Source of the DNA: WGAB01 sp964406105
Lineage (GTDB): Bacteria; Hydrothermota; Hydrothermia; WGAB01
Direction: 5' to 3'
Assembly (NCBI GenBank): GCA_964406105.1
Contig: CAYOQK010000037.1
Span: forward strand, 1-12,493
Length of the DNA stretch: 12,493 nt
Position numbers and translations under genes: made by a program. Shown in pieces: positions 6,969 through 12,493 of the stretch; positions within the stretch are counted from its first letter, which is position 1, and the number at the start of each line of letters is the position of its first letter. The notes below the pieces were generated by a model that worked only from the letters and a program-made list of their open reading frames with translations, made no database searches and was not told where the DNA came from.

Positions 6969-7295
6969 TTATCCTCGGACCTTAATCTGGTAACCCGTGG
7001 ATCGGCGGATCATTTCCTCCAGGTAGGCCTCTACTGAGGTCCGCTCGGTTTCCCGCATAGCCACGGGCAACACCACAGGCACCACGTTATCCAGGGCCTG
7101 ATTGCGGAGGCGTGCATCTACCTGATCCAACAAGGACTTTTCTACGATCACGATGCCGTACCGGTCGGATTCCAGGATCTCGGGCAGCAGGGCTTCCAGA
7201 TCCTTGGGCGAGGCCACTTCCCGCACTTCCACCCCCGCCAATTTGAACCCAGGGGCCAACTCCGGTTCCAGAATCACCAAAACGTGCCGTTCCAT
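6969..7295 (-). CDS. V/A-type ATPase subunit F-like protein (orphan)
   Basis: A 108-aa protein, the normal size for V/A-ATPase subunit F (PF01990). Family marks are the first strand HVLVILEPELAPGFKLAGVEV (4-24; core GFKLAGVEV), helix PKDLEALLPEIL, strand YGIVIVEKSLLDQV (46-59), PVVLPVA (73-79) and the C-terminal YLEEMIRRSTGYQIKV. Subunit F is a central-stalk part that joins the rotor to the catalytic head. The other ATPase genes are not in this window, which is unusual because they normally sit together. The family resemblance is good but the protein could be a specialised homolog. The ATG at 7295 is preferred over a longer frame because a consensus-like promoter ends 7 bases upstream of it. 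No Shine-Dalgarno is present, in line with leaderless translation. It is the first gene of an operon with the GHL10 and SurA-like genes. Confidence 0.72.
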   Translation of the reverse strand: MERHVLVILEPELAPGFKLAGVEVREVASPKDLEALLPEILESDRYGIVIVEKSLLDQVDARLRNQALDNVVPVVLPVAMRETERTSVEAYLEEMIRRSTGYQIKVRG

Positions 7296-7302
7296 GGCGG
7301 CT

Positions 7303-7331
7303 ATTCTACAAACGCCTTGCCGACGAGTCAA
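7303..7331 (-). promoter_or_regulatory. Promoter for the minus-strand operon, predicted leaderless
   Basis: On the minus strand, TTGACT (7331-7326) is separated by exactly 17 bases from TAGAAT (7308-7303). The -10 box ends 7 bases before the ATG at 7295, so transcription should start at or next to the A of the start codon. The absence of a ribosome binding site agrees with this. Confidence 0.75.
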
Positions 7332-7351
7332 GGCGACCAGAGGCCAAACTC

Positions 7352-7359
7352 CGCATGCG
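7352..7359. promoter_or_regulatory. 8-bp palindrome in divergent promoter region
   Basis: CGCATGCG is a perfect palindrome lying where the -35 box of the gnd promoter should be. No TTGACA-like -35 is seen there. It could be part of an activator or repressor site, or chance. Confidence 0.22.
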
Positions 7360-7376
7360 ATCGGGGGTTTGGGGCG

Positions 7377-7382
7377 TATAAT
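7377..7382 (+). promoter_or_regulatory. -10 box of the gnd-zwf-pgl operon promoter
   Basis: TATAAT is a perfect -10 consensus, 25 bases before the gnd ATG. The -35 region 16-18 bases upstream does not match consensus. Transcription would start near 7389, giving a short leader that carries the Shine-Dalgarno at 7393-7399. This differs in style from the leaderless promoter on the other strand. Confidence 0.6.
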
Positions 7383-7392
7383 CCGAGGAGAG

Positions 7393-7399
7393 AAGGAGG
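7393..7399 (+). promoter_or_regulatory. Ribosome binding site of gnd
   Basis: AAGGAGG lies 8 bases before the ATG at 7408. It fixes the start at MKLGFIGLG and rules out the longer open frame that extends upstream. Confidence 0.85.
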
Positions 7400-7407
7400 C
7401 GAGTTTC

Positions 7408-8319
7408 ATGAAACTCGGATTCATCGGACTGGGACGCATGGGTGCTAATATGGTGCGTCGCCTACTGCGCCACGGCCACCAGGTGGTGGTGTGGAATCGG
7501 ACGTATGCCAAAGCCGAAGCCATGGCCCGCGAGGGCGCCCTGCCCGCCCGAACGCTCCAGGAGTTGGTCCAACAGCTTCCCCGCCCTCGGGTAGCCTGGA
7601 TTATGGTGCCCCAAGGCAAACCGGTGGACGAGGTGCTACACGCACTGGTGCCCCATTTGGAGCCTGGGGACATTGTGATTGACGGTGGCAACTCTCATTA
7701 CACCGATTCCCAGGAACGTGCCCAACGCCTGGCAGAACAAGGCATACAGTTCCTGGATGTGGGGGTTTCTGGCGGCGTTTGGGGCTTGCAGTACGGCTAC
7801 GGTCTGATGATCGGGGGGCCGGAGGAGGCCTTTCGGCATGTAGAACCCGTGTTCCAAGCCCTGGCCCCTGCAGAAGGATACGCTCACCTGGGGCCAAATG
7901 GTGCCGGGCACTTCGTGAAAATGGTGCACAACGGTATTGAATACGGAATGCTCCAAGCCTTAGGCGAAGGCTTCGCCGTGATGAAGGCCAAACAGGAGTT
8001 CTCGTTGGACTTGAAAACCATTGCCCATATTTGGCAACACGGCACCGTGATCCGCTGCTGGCTCCTGGAGCTCTTGGAGCGCGCTCTGGAACAGGAACCC
8101 GGCCTGGAGGACATTGTGGGCTATGTGGAGGACTCTGGGGAGGGACGGTGGACCCTACTGGAGGCCCTCCAGTTAGATACCCCGGTACCCGTGATCGCCG
8201 AATCCCTCTTTGCCCGGTTTTACTCCCGCCAGAGGGACTCCTTTGCGGCTCGTGTGGTGGCCGCCCTCCGGAACCAATTCGGAGGCCACCCTGTGCGTCG
8301 CCGGTCGGAAAACCCATGA
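7408..8319 (+). CDS. gnd: 6-phosphogluconate dehydrogenase, decarboxylating (short GntZ/YqeC type)
   Basis: A 303-aa protein of the short 6-phosphogluconate dehydrogenase class (about 300 aa rather than about 470). It oxidises and decarboxylates 6-phosphogluconate to ribulose-5-phosphate and CO2 in the cytoplasm, making NAD(P)H. The Rossmann motif is GLGRMG (7-12). DGGNS (92-96), GVSGG (119-123) and KMVHNGIEYG (171-180, with Lys171 and Glu178 as the expected catalytic pair) are all intact. After the second beta strand the sequence is WNRT (29-32). Asn-Arg-Thr here is typical of NADP-binding forms, whereas NAD-type short enzymes usually carry an Asp. Cofactor preference for NADP is therefore inferred. 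The stop overlaps zwf as ATGA, so the two are translationally coupled. It is the first gene of the pentose-phosphate operon. Confidence 0.93.
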   Translation: MKLGFIGLGRMGANMVRRLLRHGHQVVVWNRTYAKAEAMAREGALPARTLQELVQQLPRPRVAWIMVPQGKPVDEVLHALVPHLEPGDIVIDGGNSHYTDSQERAQRLAEQGIQFLDVGVSGGVWGLQYGYGLMIGGPEEAFRHVEPVFQALAPAEGYAHLGPNGAGHFVKMVHNGIEYGMLQALGEGFAVMKAKQEFSLDLKTIAHIWQHGTVIRCWLLELLERALEQEPGLEDIVGYVEDSGEGRWTLLEALQLDTPVPVIAESLFARFYSRQRDSFAARVVAALRNQFGGHPVRRRSENP

Positions 8320-9827
8320 AACCTGAAGCCTTCCTGTTTGTGGTGTTCGGAGGCTACGGTGATCTGGCTCGCCGAAAACTCCTGCCCGCTCTGTACCGCA
8401 TCACCCGCAAGCCCGAGTACCGGCGGCGTCCGTGGTACGTGCTGGGAGTAGCCCGCAACACCCAGCTGACCGATGACTCGTACCGCAACCTGGTTACCGA
8501 GGCCTTGGTATCTGCCGGGATTTCCCGGCGATCCGCTCGGCGATGGGCACAAGCCACAGGGTACCAATCCCTGGGTGCCCAGAAAAGCGAGGATTGGCAA
8601 CGACTCCACCAACGGGTTCAACAACTGGAAGCCCACTTAGGGCCAGGAACCCTGCGGGTGTTTTACCTGGCCCTGCCACCTGCGGCCTTCGCTCCCGTGG
8701 CGGAAGCCCTGGGCTCTCTGGGCCTCCATCATCCCCGTCACCTCTCCCGTTTGGTAGTGGAAAAACCCTATGGCCACGACCTGGAGAGTGCCCGGGAGTT
8801 CACCCGACGCCTCCACCGGGTGTTCCACGAAACCCAAATCTACCGCATTGACCACTACCTGGGTAAGGAAACCGTCCAGAACCTCCTTACCCTTCGGTTT
8901 GCCAACGAGGTGTTTCACGCTCTGTGGTGCCACCGTCACCTGCGGAGCGTGGAGATCACCGTGGCGGAAACCGTGGGTATTGGGAGCCGAGCCAAGTACT
9001 ACGACCAGGCCGGAGTCCTTCGGGATATGGTCCAAAACCACCTCGTTCAGCTGCTCACCCTTACGGCCATGGACCCTCCAGTGCACTTCCAAGCCGAGGA
9101 GATCCGCAACGAAAAGGTACGGGTGCTCCGGGCAACTCGTCTGGATCGGAGCGGTCGCAAGCCCCCGGTGATCCTGGGCCAGTATCACCGAGGTACCCTC
9201 GGCCATCACGCTGTACCTGCCTATCGCGAAGAGCCAGGGGTTCCCCCTGATTCCACCACGCCCACCTATGCAGCCCTTCGGCTCCGGGTGGACAACGACC
9301 GATGGAAGGATGTGGAGTTCTACCTGCGCACTGGAAAGCGCCTCAAGCAAAGGGTTTCGGCCATCGTACTGCAGTTTGACAAACCGATTCCTGCCCGACG
9401 GTACCGTCTTCAGGTGGCAGCCAACCAACTGGTGATCGTCCTCCAGCCCAATGAGGGGTTCCGCCTGTGGATTGGGATAAAAACGCCGGGCGCCACCCGT
9501 GCCACCTCGCGGATCCCCCTCCACGTCACCTATCAAGAGGTCTTTGGCACCCCTCTGCCCGATGCCTACGAAACCCTGATCCAAGACATCCTGGAGGGAG
9601 ACCCCACCCTGTTTGTGCGTGCCGATGAGGTGGAAGCCTCGTGGCAGCTCTTCACGCCTCTGCTGGAGCAAGAGCCCCGATACCAGGTGGTTTCCGAAGA
9701 TCAAGGGCCACTCTCGGACCAGGTGCCGGTGTACCTATACCCCGCAGGCAGTTGGGGCCCAGAGGCTGCCCGCCGGATCCTTCACCGAGACAAGGGCGAC
9801 TGGTGGACTCCTGAGGCCTCAAAATAA
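8316..9827 (+). CDS. zwf: Glucose-6-phosphate dehydrogenase
   Basis: A 503-aa full-length enzyme that oxidises glucose-6-phosphate to 6-phosphogluconolactone, the entry step of the oxidative pentose-phosphate route. The N-terminal Rossmann motif is FGGYGDLARRKL (11-22). The family usually has FGASGDLA or FGGTGDLA, so Tyr14 is an odd replacement. EKPYGHD (149-155) and the active-site signature RIDHYLGKE (177-185, including Asp179, His180 and Lys184) are intact, and the C-terminal beta-rich domain is complete. The ATG at 8316 is chosen because it forms an ATGA overlap with gnd and begins exactly at the family N-terminus; the open frame upstream of it lies inside gnd. The next gene starts 4 bases after the stop. 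Confidence 0.95.
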   Translation: MKPEAFLFVVFGGYGDLARRKLLPALYRITRKPEYRRRPWYVLGVARNTQLTDDSYRNLVTEALVSAGISRRSARRWAQATGYQSLGAQKSEDWQRLHQRVQQLEAHLGPGTLRVFYLALPPAAFAPVAEALGSLGLHHPRHLSRLVVEKPYGHDLESAREFTRRLHRVFHETQIYRIDHYLGKETVQNLLTLRFANEVFHALWCHRHLRSVEITVAETVGIGSRAKYYDQAGVLRDMVQNHLVQLLTLTAMDPPVHFQAEEIRNEKVRVLRATRLDRSGRKPPVILGQYHRGTLGHHAVPAYREEPGVPPDSTTPTYAALRLRVDNDRWKDVEFYLRTGKRLKQRVSAIVLQFDKPIPARRYRLQVAANQLVIVLQPNEGFRLWIGIKTPGATRATSRIPLHVTYQEVFGTPLPDAYETLIQDILEGDPTLFVRADEVEASWQLFTPLLEQEPRYQVVSEDQGPLSDQVPVYLYPAGSWGPEAARRILHRDKGDWWTPEASK

Positions 9828-9831
9828 TGCC

Positions 9832-10365
9832 ATGCGCAACCTCATCGTGATGCTTGCAGTTTTGGTGTGGGGGGCAGGGTGCCGTGCCGGTACCCCGAAG
9901 CAATCCTCCCAAGAGGCCTCTCGTACCCAGCACGTGCGTCTTCGGGCCTACCACCAAGCAAAACTCTGGGCTCTGGATCAGGAGATCCAACGGCACCGAG
10001 CCTGGATTCAGAACACCCAGGATCCCCAAAGGCGACTGGCATACCAAAAGGCTCTCGCCCGGCTTCAAGTAGAACGGGAACGATGGATCGCCCTCCCTGC
10101 TGACTCGGTGGCTCTGCCCAAAGACAGCGTGCAGGTGGTGGTTACCCTTCCACCCGAAGGATGCCGCAGGGGCCTCTCGCTGCCCTACGAAGGCCTCACC
10201 CGCTCAGGTCCCTTTTACATCGTGGCCGGCATTGTAGGCGATGCCTGCCGCGTACTGAAGCCAAAGCACCGGTATCGGCTCACTTTGGTCCCCGTGTTGC
10301 CTCAAGCCTACCCCTTTCCCAGCAGCTACGTGTGTATTGTGGCGTATGAAGAGTTAAACCCATGA
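9832..10365 (+). CDS. Unknown lipoprotein-like coiled-coil protein between zwf and pgl
   Basis: A 177-aa protein I do not recognise. It starts MRNLIVMLAVLVWGAGC, a hydrophobic leader ending in Cys17. The lipobox is weak because -3 is Gly rather than Leu or Val, so lipidation is only possible. Residues about 36-86 are rich in Arg, Gln, Glu and Leu with helical spacing, suggesting a coiled coil. Residues about 95-177 look like a small beta-rich domain (VQVVVTLPPEGC, GPFYIVAGIVGDAC, YRLTLVPVL, SSYVCIVAYEEL) with Cys residues that could pair. It begins 4 bases after zwf and overlaps pgl as ATGA, so it is firmly part of the operon. An envelope protein inside a cytoplasmic sugar-oxidation operon is unexpected. 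It could be passively co-expressed or connect metabolism to the envelope. There is no clear ribosome binding site, so coupling to zwf is likely. Confidence 0.7.
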   Translation: MRNLIVMLAVLVWGAGCRAGTPKQSSQEASRTQHVRLRAYHQAKLWALDQEIQRHRAWIQNTQDPQRRLAYQKALARLQVERERWIALPADSVALPKDSVQVVVTLPPEGCRRGLSLPYEGLTRSGPFYIVAGIVGDACRVLKPKHRYRLTLVPVLPQAYPFPSSYVCIVAYEELNP

Positions 10366-11084
10366 CTGTCTGTGTTTTTCCCCATCTGGAGCGCCTTTCC
10401 CAGGTTGCCTTGGAGCAGATCGTGCAGTGGGCCCGGGCCACGGTGCAATCCCATCAACGGTTCACGGTGGCCCTTAGTGGCGGCAAAACCCCGCGCCGCT
10501 TGTATGAACTGTGGAACGAACGCGACGATTTCCCCTGGCGTGAAACCTACTTCTTTTTGGGTGACGAGCGCTTTGTGCCCCCCACAGATCCGGAAAGCAA
10601 CCAGGGCATCCTGTTCACCCTGTGGAAAAAACGACTTCTGTGGGGCGATGCACACCTACTGGCCCCGGAAACCCGGGATGTTTCCCTGGATACTGCGGCA
10701 CGCCTTTACGAAGAACGACTGTGGAACTTCTTCCAAGGCTTTCCCAGGTTTGACCTGATCCTCTTGGGGCTTGGGGAGGATTGTCACACCGCCTCCCTGT
10801 TCCCCGGCCACCCCGCCCTCCAAGAAACCCAGCGTCTTGTGGTCCCGGTGGACCCAGCGCCCCGGCCTCCTCGCCAAAGGCTCACCCTCACCCTACCGGT
10901 GATCAACCAGGCGCATCGCCTTTTGTACCTTGTGGCAGGGGCTCAGAAGGCCGAGGCGGTGTACCGTTCCTTTGTGCTCCGTGATCCCCAATGTCCAGCC
11001 AGTCGCATCCGGCAAGGGGCCCTGTTCCTTTACCTGGATCAAGCGGCCGCCGAACGCCTGCCTTCGGTCCCACCTTGTCGGTAG
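10362..11084 (+). CDS. pgl: 6-phosphogluconolactonase
   Basis: A 240-aa protein of the DevB/Pgl family (related to the glucosamine-6-phosphate isomerase fold). It hydrolyses 6-phosphogluconolactone made by Zwf, supplying the substrate of Gnd. Motifs are LSGGKTP (38-44, phosphate binding), YFFLGDERFVP (63-73) with SNQG (79-82), and LGLGEDCHTASLFPG (135-149). The last motif is normally GEDGHTASLFPG; Cys141 replaces the usual Gly just before the catalytic-region His142. The rest of the family layout and length are normal. The ATG overlaps the preceding stop as ATGA. With zwf and gnd this completes the oxidative branch in one operon. Confidence 0.92.
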   Translation: MTVCVFPHLERLSQVALEQIVQWARATVQSHQRFTVALSGGKTPRRLYELWNERDDFPWRETYFFLGDERFVPPTDPESNQGILFTLWKKRLLWGDAHLLAPETRDVSLDTAARLYEERLWNFFQGFPRFDLILLGLGEDCHTASLFPGHPALQETQRLVVPVDPAPRPPRQRLTLTLPVINQAHRLLYLVAGAQKAEAVYRSFVLRDPQCPASRIRQGALFLYLDQAAAERLPSVPPCR

Positions 11085-11127
11085 GGTGGGTCTTAAATCT
11101 GCCCCCTTGGGTTATCTTACCCGGCTT

Positions 11128-11133
11128 TATACT
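11128..11133 (+). promoter_or_regulatory. -10-like box directly upstream of mnmA
   Basis: TATACT ends 8 bases before the ATG at 11142. A possible -35, TTGGGT at 11107-11112, has a short 15-base spacer. The predicted start of transcription is about 2 bases before the ATG, which implies a near-leaderless mRNA. No ribosome binding site is present in the gap. The same arrangement occurs at the minus-strand operon at 7295. Confidence 0.5.
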
Positions 11134-11141
11134 GTTCCACC

Positions 11142-12266
11142 ATGCCGATCCCCCTACCCGAGATCTTGCGCCAGATGCCCGTACCCCCTCCTGGCCCGGT
11201 GGTGGTGGCCATGAGCGGCGGTGTGGACAGCTCGGTCACCGCTGCCCTCCTCAAGGCCTGGGGTTATGAGATCCAAGGCGTGATGCTCAAGCTCTGGACC
11301 GAACCTGGGCGCGAGCATCAGAACCGCTGTTGCACCCTGGGCGCCCAAATACTGGCCCGCCAAGTAGCAAAAAAATTGGCCATCCCGTTTACCGTTCTGG
11401 ACGTCCGCGAGGCGTTCTATCGCTCCGTGGTTCAGTACTTTTTGGAGGGCCACCGCCAGGGCATCACGCCAAATCCGTGCTTGGTGTGCAATCGTGAAAT
11501 CCGCTGGGGGCTTTTGTGGGCTTATGCGCAACGCCAAGGGGCTCGCGCCTTGGCCACAGGGCACTACGCCCGCATCCTGCGAACTCCAGAGGGCCCTGCA
11601 CTCCTACGAGGGATAGATCCCGTCAAAGACCAGTCCTATGTGCTGAGTCGGCTTTCCCAAGACCAGTTGAATCACACCCTACTGCCCTTGGGATTCCTCA
11701 CCAAGGCTGAGGTTCGCCAATGGGCAAAACGATGGGGCTTGCCGGTGGCTCGGCAACACGAAAGCCAAGACCTGTGTTTTTTGGGCCAGGAGGACTACCG
11801 GGCGTTTCTCCGTCGCCATGCTCCCGAGACCCTTCGTCCAGGCCCGATCCTCAATCTTCGCGGGGAAGTGCTGGGAACCCACCAGGGCTTGGCCCTCTAC
11901 ACCCTGGGCCAACGGCGAGGCCTGGGGATCGCCCGCGGAGCCCCCCTGTACGTGGTGCACAAGGACCCTGAACACCAGGCCTTGATCGTGGGCAGCCAGA
12001 GGGATCGGTATCGTCAACATCTCGTGGCCCGAGAGGCTCACTGGCTCACCCCTCTACCCCCAAGGGCCCCTTTTTGGGCCGAGGTGCAAATCCGCTACAC
12101 CGCTCCGGCACAGCCGGCCCTGGTGGTGCCTGGAACAAAGGCCACCTTTGCAGTGCATTTTCAGAAGCCTGTTGCCGATCCCACTCCGGGCCAGGTGGCC
12201 GTGGTGTACCAAGGAGAACGGTGCATCGGTTCGGGCATCATTGAGGCCGCGCCCCCACCCGGTTAG
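11142..12266 (+). CDS. mnmA: tRNA-specific 2-thiouridylase MnmA
   Basis: A 374-aa full-length enzyme that puts sulfur on U34 of tRNAs for Glu, Gln and Lys, using ATP and a sulfur relay. The PP-loop SGGVDSS is at 25-31. The catalytic cysteines are Cys113 in PNPCLVCN (110-117) and Cys212 in ESQDLCF (207-213). GHYARI (140-145) and KDQSYVLSRL (162-171) match the tRNA- and nucleotide-binding regions. The C-terminal beta domain ends GQVAVVYQGERCIGSGII (core GERCIGSGII). The N-terminus is about 12 residues longer than usual. The ATG at 11175 would give a more typical length, but the -10 box 8 bases before 11142 favours the longer form. It is likely a separate transcription unit from pgl, 57 bases upstream. 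Confidence 0.95.
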   Translation: MPIPLPEILRQMPVPPPGPVVVAMSGGVDSSVTAALLKAWGYEIQGVMLKLWTEPGREHQNRCCTLGAQILARQVAKKLAIPFTVLDVREAFYRSVVQYFLEGHRQGITPNPCLVCNREIRWGLLWAYAQRQGARALATGHYARILRTPEGPALLRGIDPVKDQSYVLSRLSQDQLNHTLLPLGFLTKAEVRQWAKRWGLPVARQHESQDLCFLGQEDYRAFLRRHAPETLRPGPILNLRGEVLGTHQGLALYTLGQRRGLGIARGAPLYVVHKDPEHQALIVGSQRDRYRQHLVAREAHWLTPLPPRAPFWAEVQIRYTAPAQPALVVPGTKATFAVHFQKPVADPTPGQVAVVYQGERCIGSGIIEAAPPPG

Positions 12267-12400
12267 GCTTCCTGGGAGATCCTGATGCGCGCTATGGGTT
12301 GCAGTTCCGAAACCCATCCCGTGTGATCAAGGGCTTCGTGTCAGGGTCCCCGTGATGGTCCTCTGCACTTCTCTCATCCTCAAAGTCCCCTCAAAGGTGG

Positions 12401-12439
12401 AAAAAATCGGCGGGGCCGCCCCCACGCGCGGCCCCCCCG
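12401..12439 (-). terminator. Rho-independent terminator-like hairpin, minus strand
   Basis: GGGGCCGC (12412-12419) and GCGGCCCC (12428-12435) are perfect complements around an 8-base loop. Three more pairs (CGG with CCG) extend the stem after one C/C mismatch. Read on the minus strand, the stem is followed, after one A, by six T (12406-12401), the classic intrinsic terminator layout. It would serve a minus-strand gene lying beyond the right edge of the window. Confidence 0.55.
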
Positions 12440-12464
12440 CAACCCCCCCTAAGGCCCCGTTACT

Positions 12465-12493
12465 CCCCCGGCCCCCTCCCCTCCCCCATCCCC
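12465..12493 (-). repeat. G-quadruplex-prone G-tract cluster (minus strand)
   Basis: On the minus strand there are G-runs of 4, 5, 4 and 5 separated by only 2, 1 and 1 bases (12493-12472), followed by CC and another run of 5 G. Four long G-runs with 1-2 base loops are the pattern expected of a very stable parallel G-quadruplex. The window ends inside it. Confidence 0.6.

Larger units (their letters stand above)
12267..12493. other. Non-coding end region, C-rich
   Basis: These 227 bases after mnmA contain no ORF with recognisable features. A 7-bp inverted repeat (ATGGGTT at 12294-12300, AACCCAT at 12311-12317, 10-base loop) comes first but has no T-run after it. From about 12410 the plus strand becomes C-rich with runs of 4-7 C. 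It may be an intergenic space between convergent genes or low-quality sequence at a contig end. Confidence 0.5.

Noticed and set aside
7296..7691. N-terminal extension of the ATPase subunit F-like frame
   Set aside because: It would run back through the promoter and into gnd. The family N-terminus begins at the ATG at 7295.
8031..8315. N-terminal extension of zwf
   Set aside because: It lies fully inside gnd in another frame. The family start and the ATGA junction place the start at 8316.
7601..8317. Minus-strand ORF of 238 aa opposite gnd
   Set aside because: Antisense to a confidently identified gnd, with a Pro/Arg/Ser/Gly-rich low-complexity translation.
8637..9704. Minus-strand ORF of 355 aa opposite zwf
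   Set aside because: Shadow of the zwf coding frame in GC-rich DNA. No motif and no start signal.
12294..12317. 7-bp inverted repeat after mnmA as an mnmA terminator
   Set aside because: The stem is short, the loop is 10 bases and no T-run follows, so I do not call it a terminator.
1..12493. GGTACC appearing unusually often
   Set aside because: About ten copies by eye, above random expectation, but they fall inside coding sequence with common Gly-Thr, Val-Pro or Arg-Tyr codon pairs. No spacing pattern was seen.
1..12493. CRISPR arrays, tRNA or rRNA genes, IS elements, att sites
   Set aside because: I saw no regularly spaced repeats, cloverleaf-like segments, transposase motifs or flanking inverted repeats.

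Overview
The window looks like chromosomal DNA from a two-membraned bacterium. The signs are a SurA-like periplasmic foldase, a lipoprotein-like ORF and several exported proteins without Gram-positive anchors. A V/A-type ATPase subunit F, promoter elements placed directly against start codons, and dense packing with 4-base stop/start overlaps recall thermophilic or deep-branching uncultivated lineages. I cannot assign a phylum. No phage, IS element, CRISPR array, rRNA or tRNA was seen.

Region A (38-5076, plus strand) is a tightly spaced gene run: a small Ras/MglA-like GTPase; two tandem exported PEGA-domain paralogs; a 607-aa protein with TPRs outside the inner membrane, one membrane helix, a long Pro/Glu/Lys-rich linker and a PATAN/DUF4388-like domain predicted in the cytoplasm; and a membrane-anchored protein resembling the C-terminal catalytic domain of glucuronyl C5-epimerase. 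My reading is a GTPase-controlled, envelope-spanning module that may act on a surface polysaccharide. This is the best candidate here for an undescribed system.

Region B (5051-7295, minus strand, convergent with A and overlapping its end) holds a lone V/A-ATPase subunit F-like gene, a GHL10/DUF187 glycosidase-like exported protein and a degenerate SurA/parvulin-like protein. Its promoter (TTGACT, 17 bp, TAGAAT) lies 7 bp from the ATG and predicts a leaderless mRNA.

Region C (7408-11084, plus strand, divergent from B) is an oxidative pentose-phosphate operon in the order gnd, zwf, a small lipoprotein-like unknown, pgl. The three enzymes convert glucose-6-phosphate to ribulose-5-phosphate with two rounds of NAD(P)H production. 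The embedded unknown is translationally packed between zwf and pgl.

Region D (11142-12266) is mnmA (tRNA 2-thiouridylase), again with a -10-like box right against its start codon. The last 227 bases hold no recognisable gene. They contain a GC hairpin with a T-run on the minus strand and finish in a C-rich tract with strong G-quadruplex potential on the minus strand. That tract may be real or may be contig-edge sequence.
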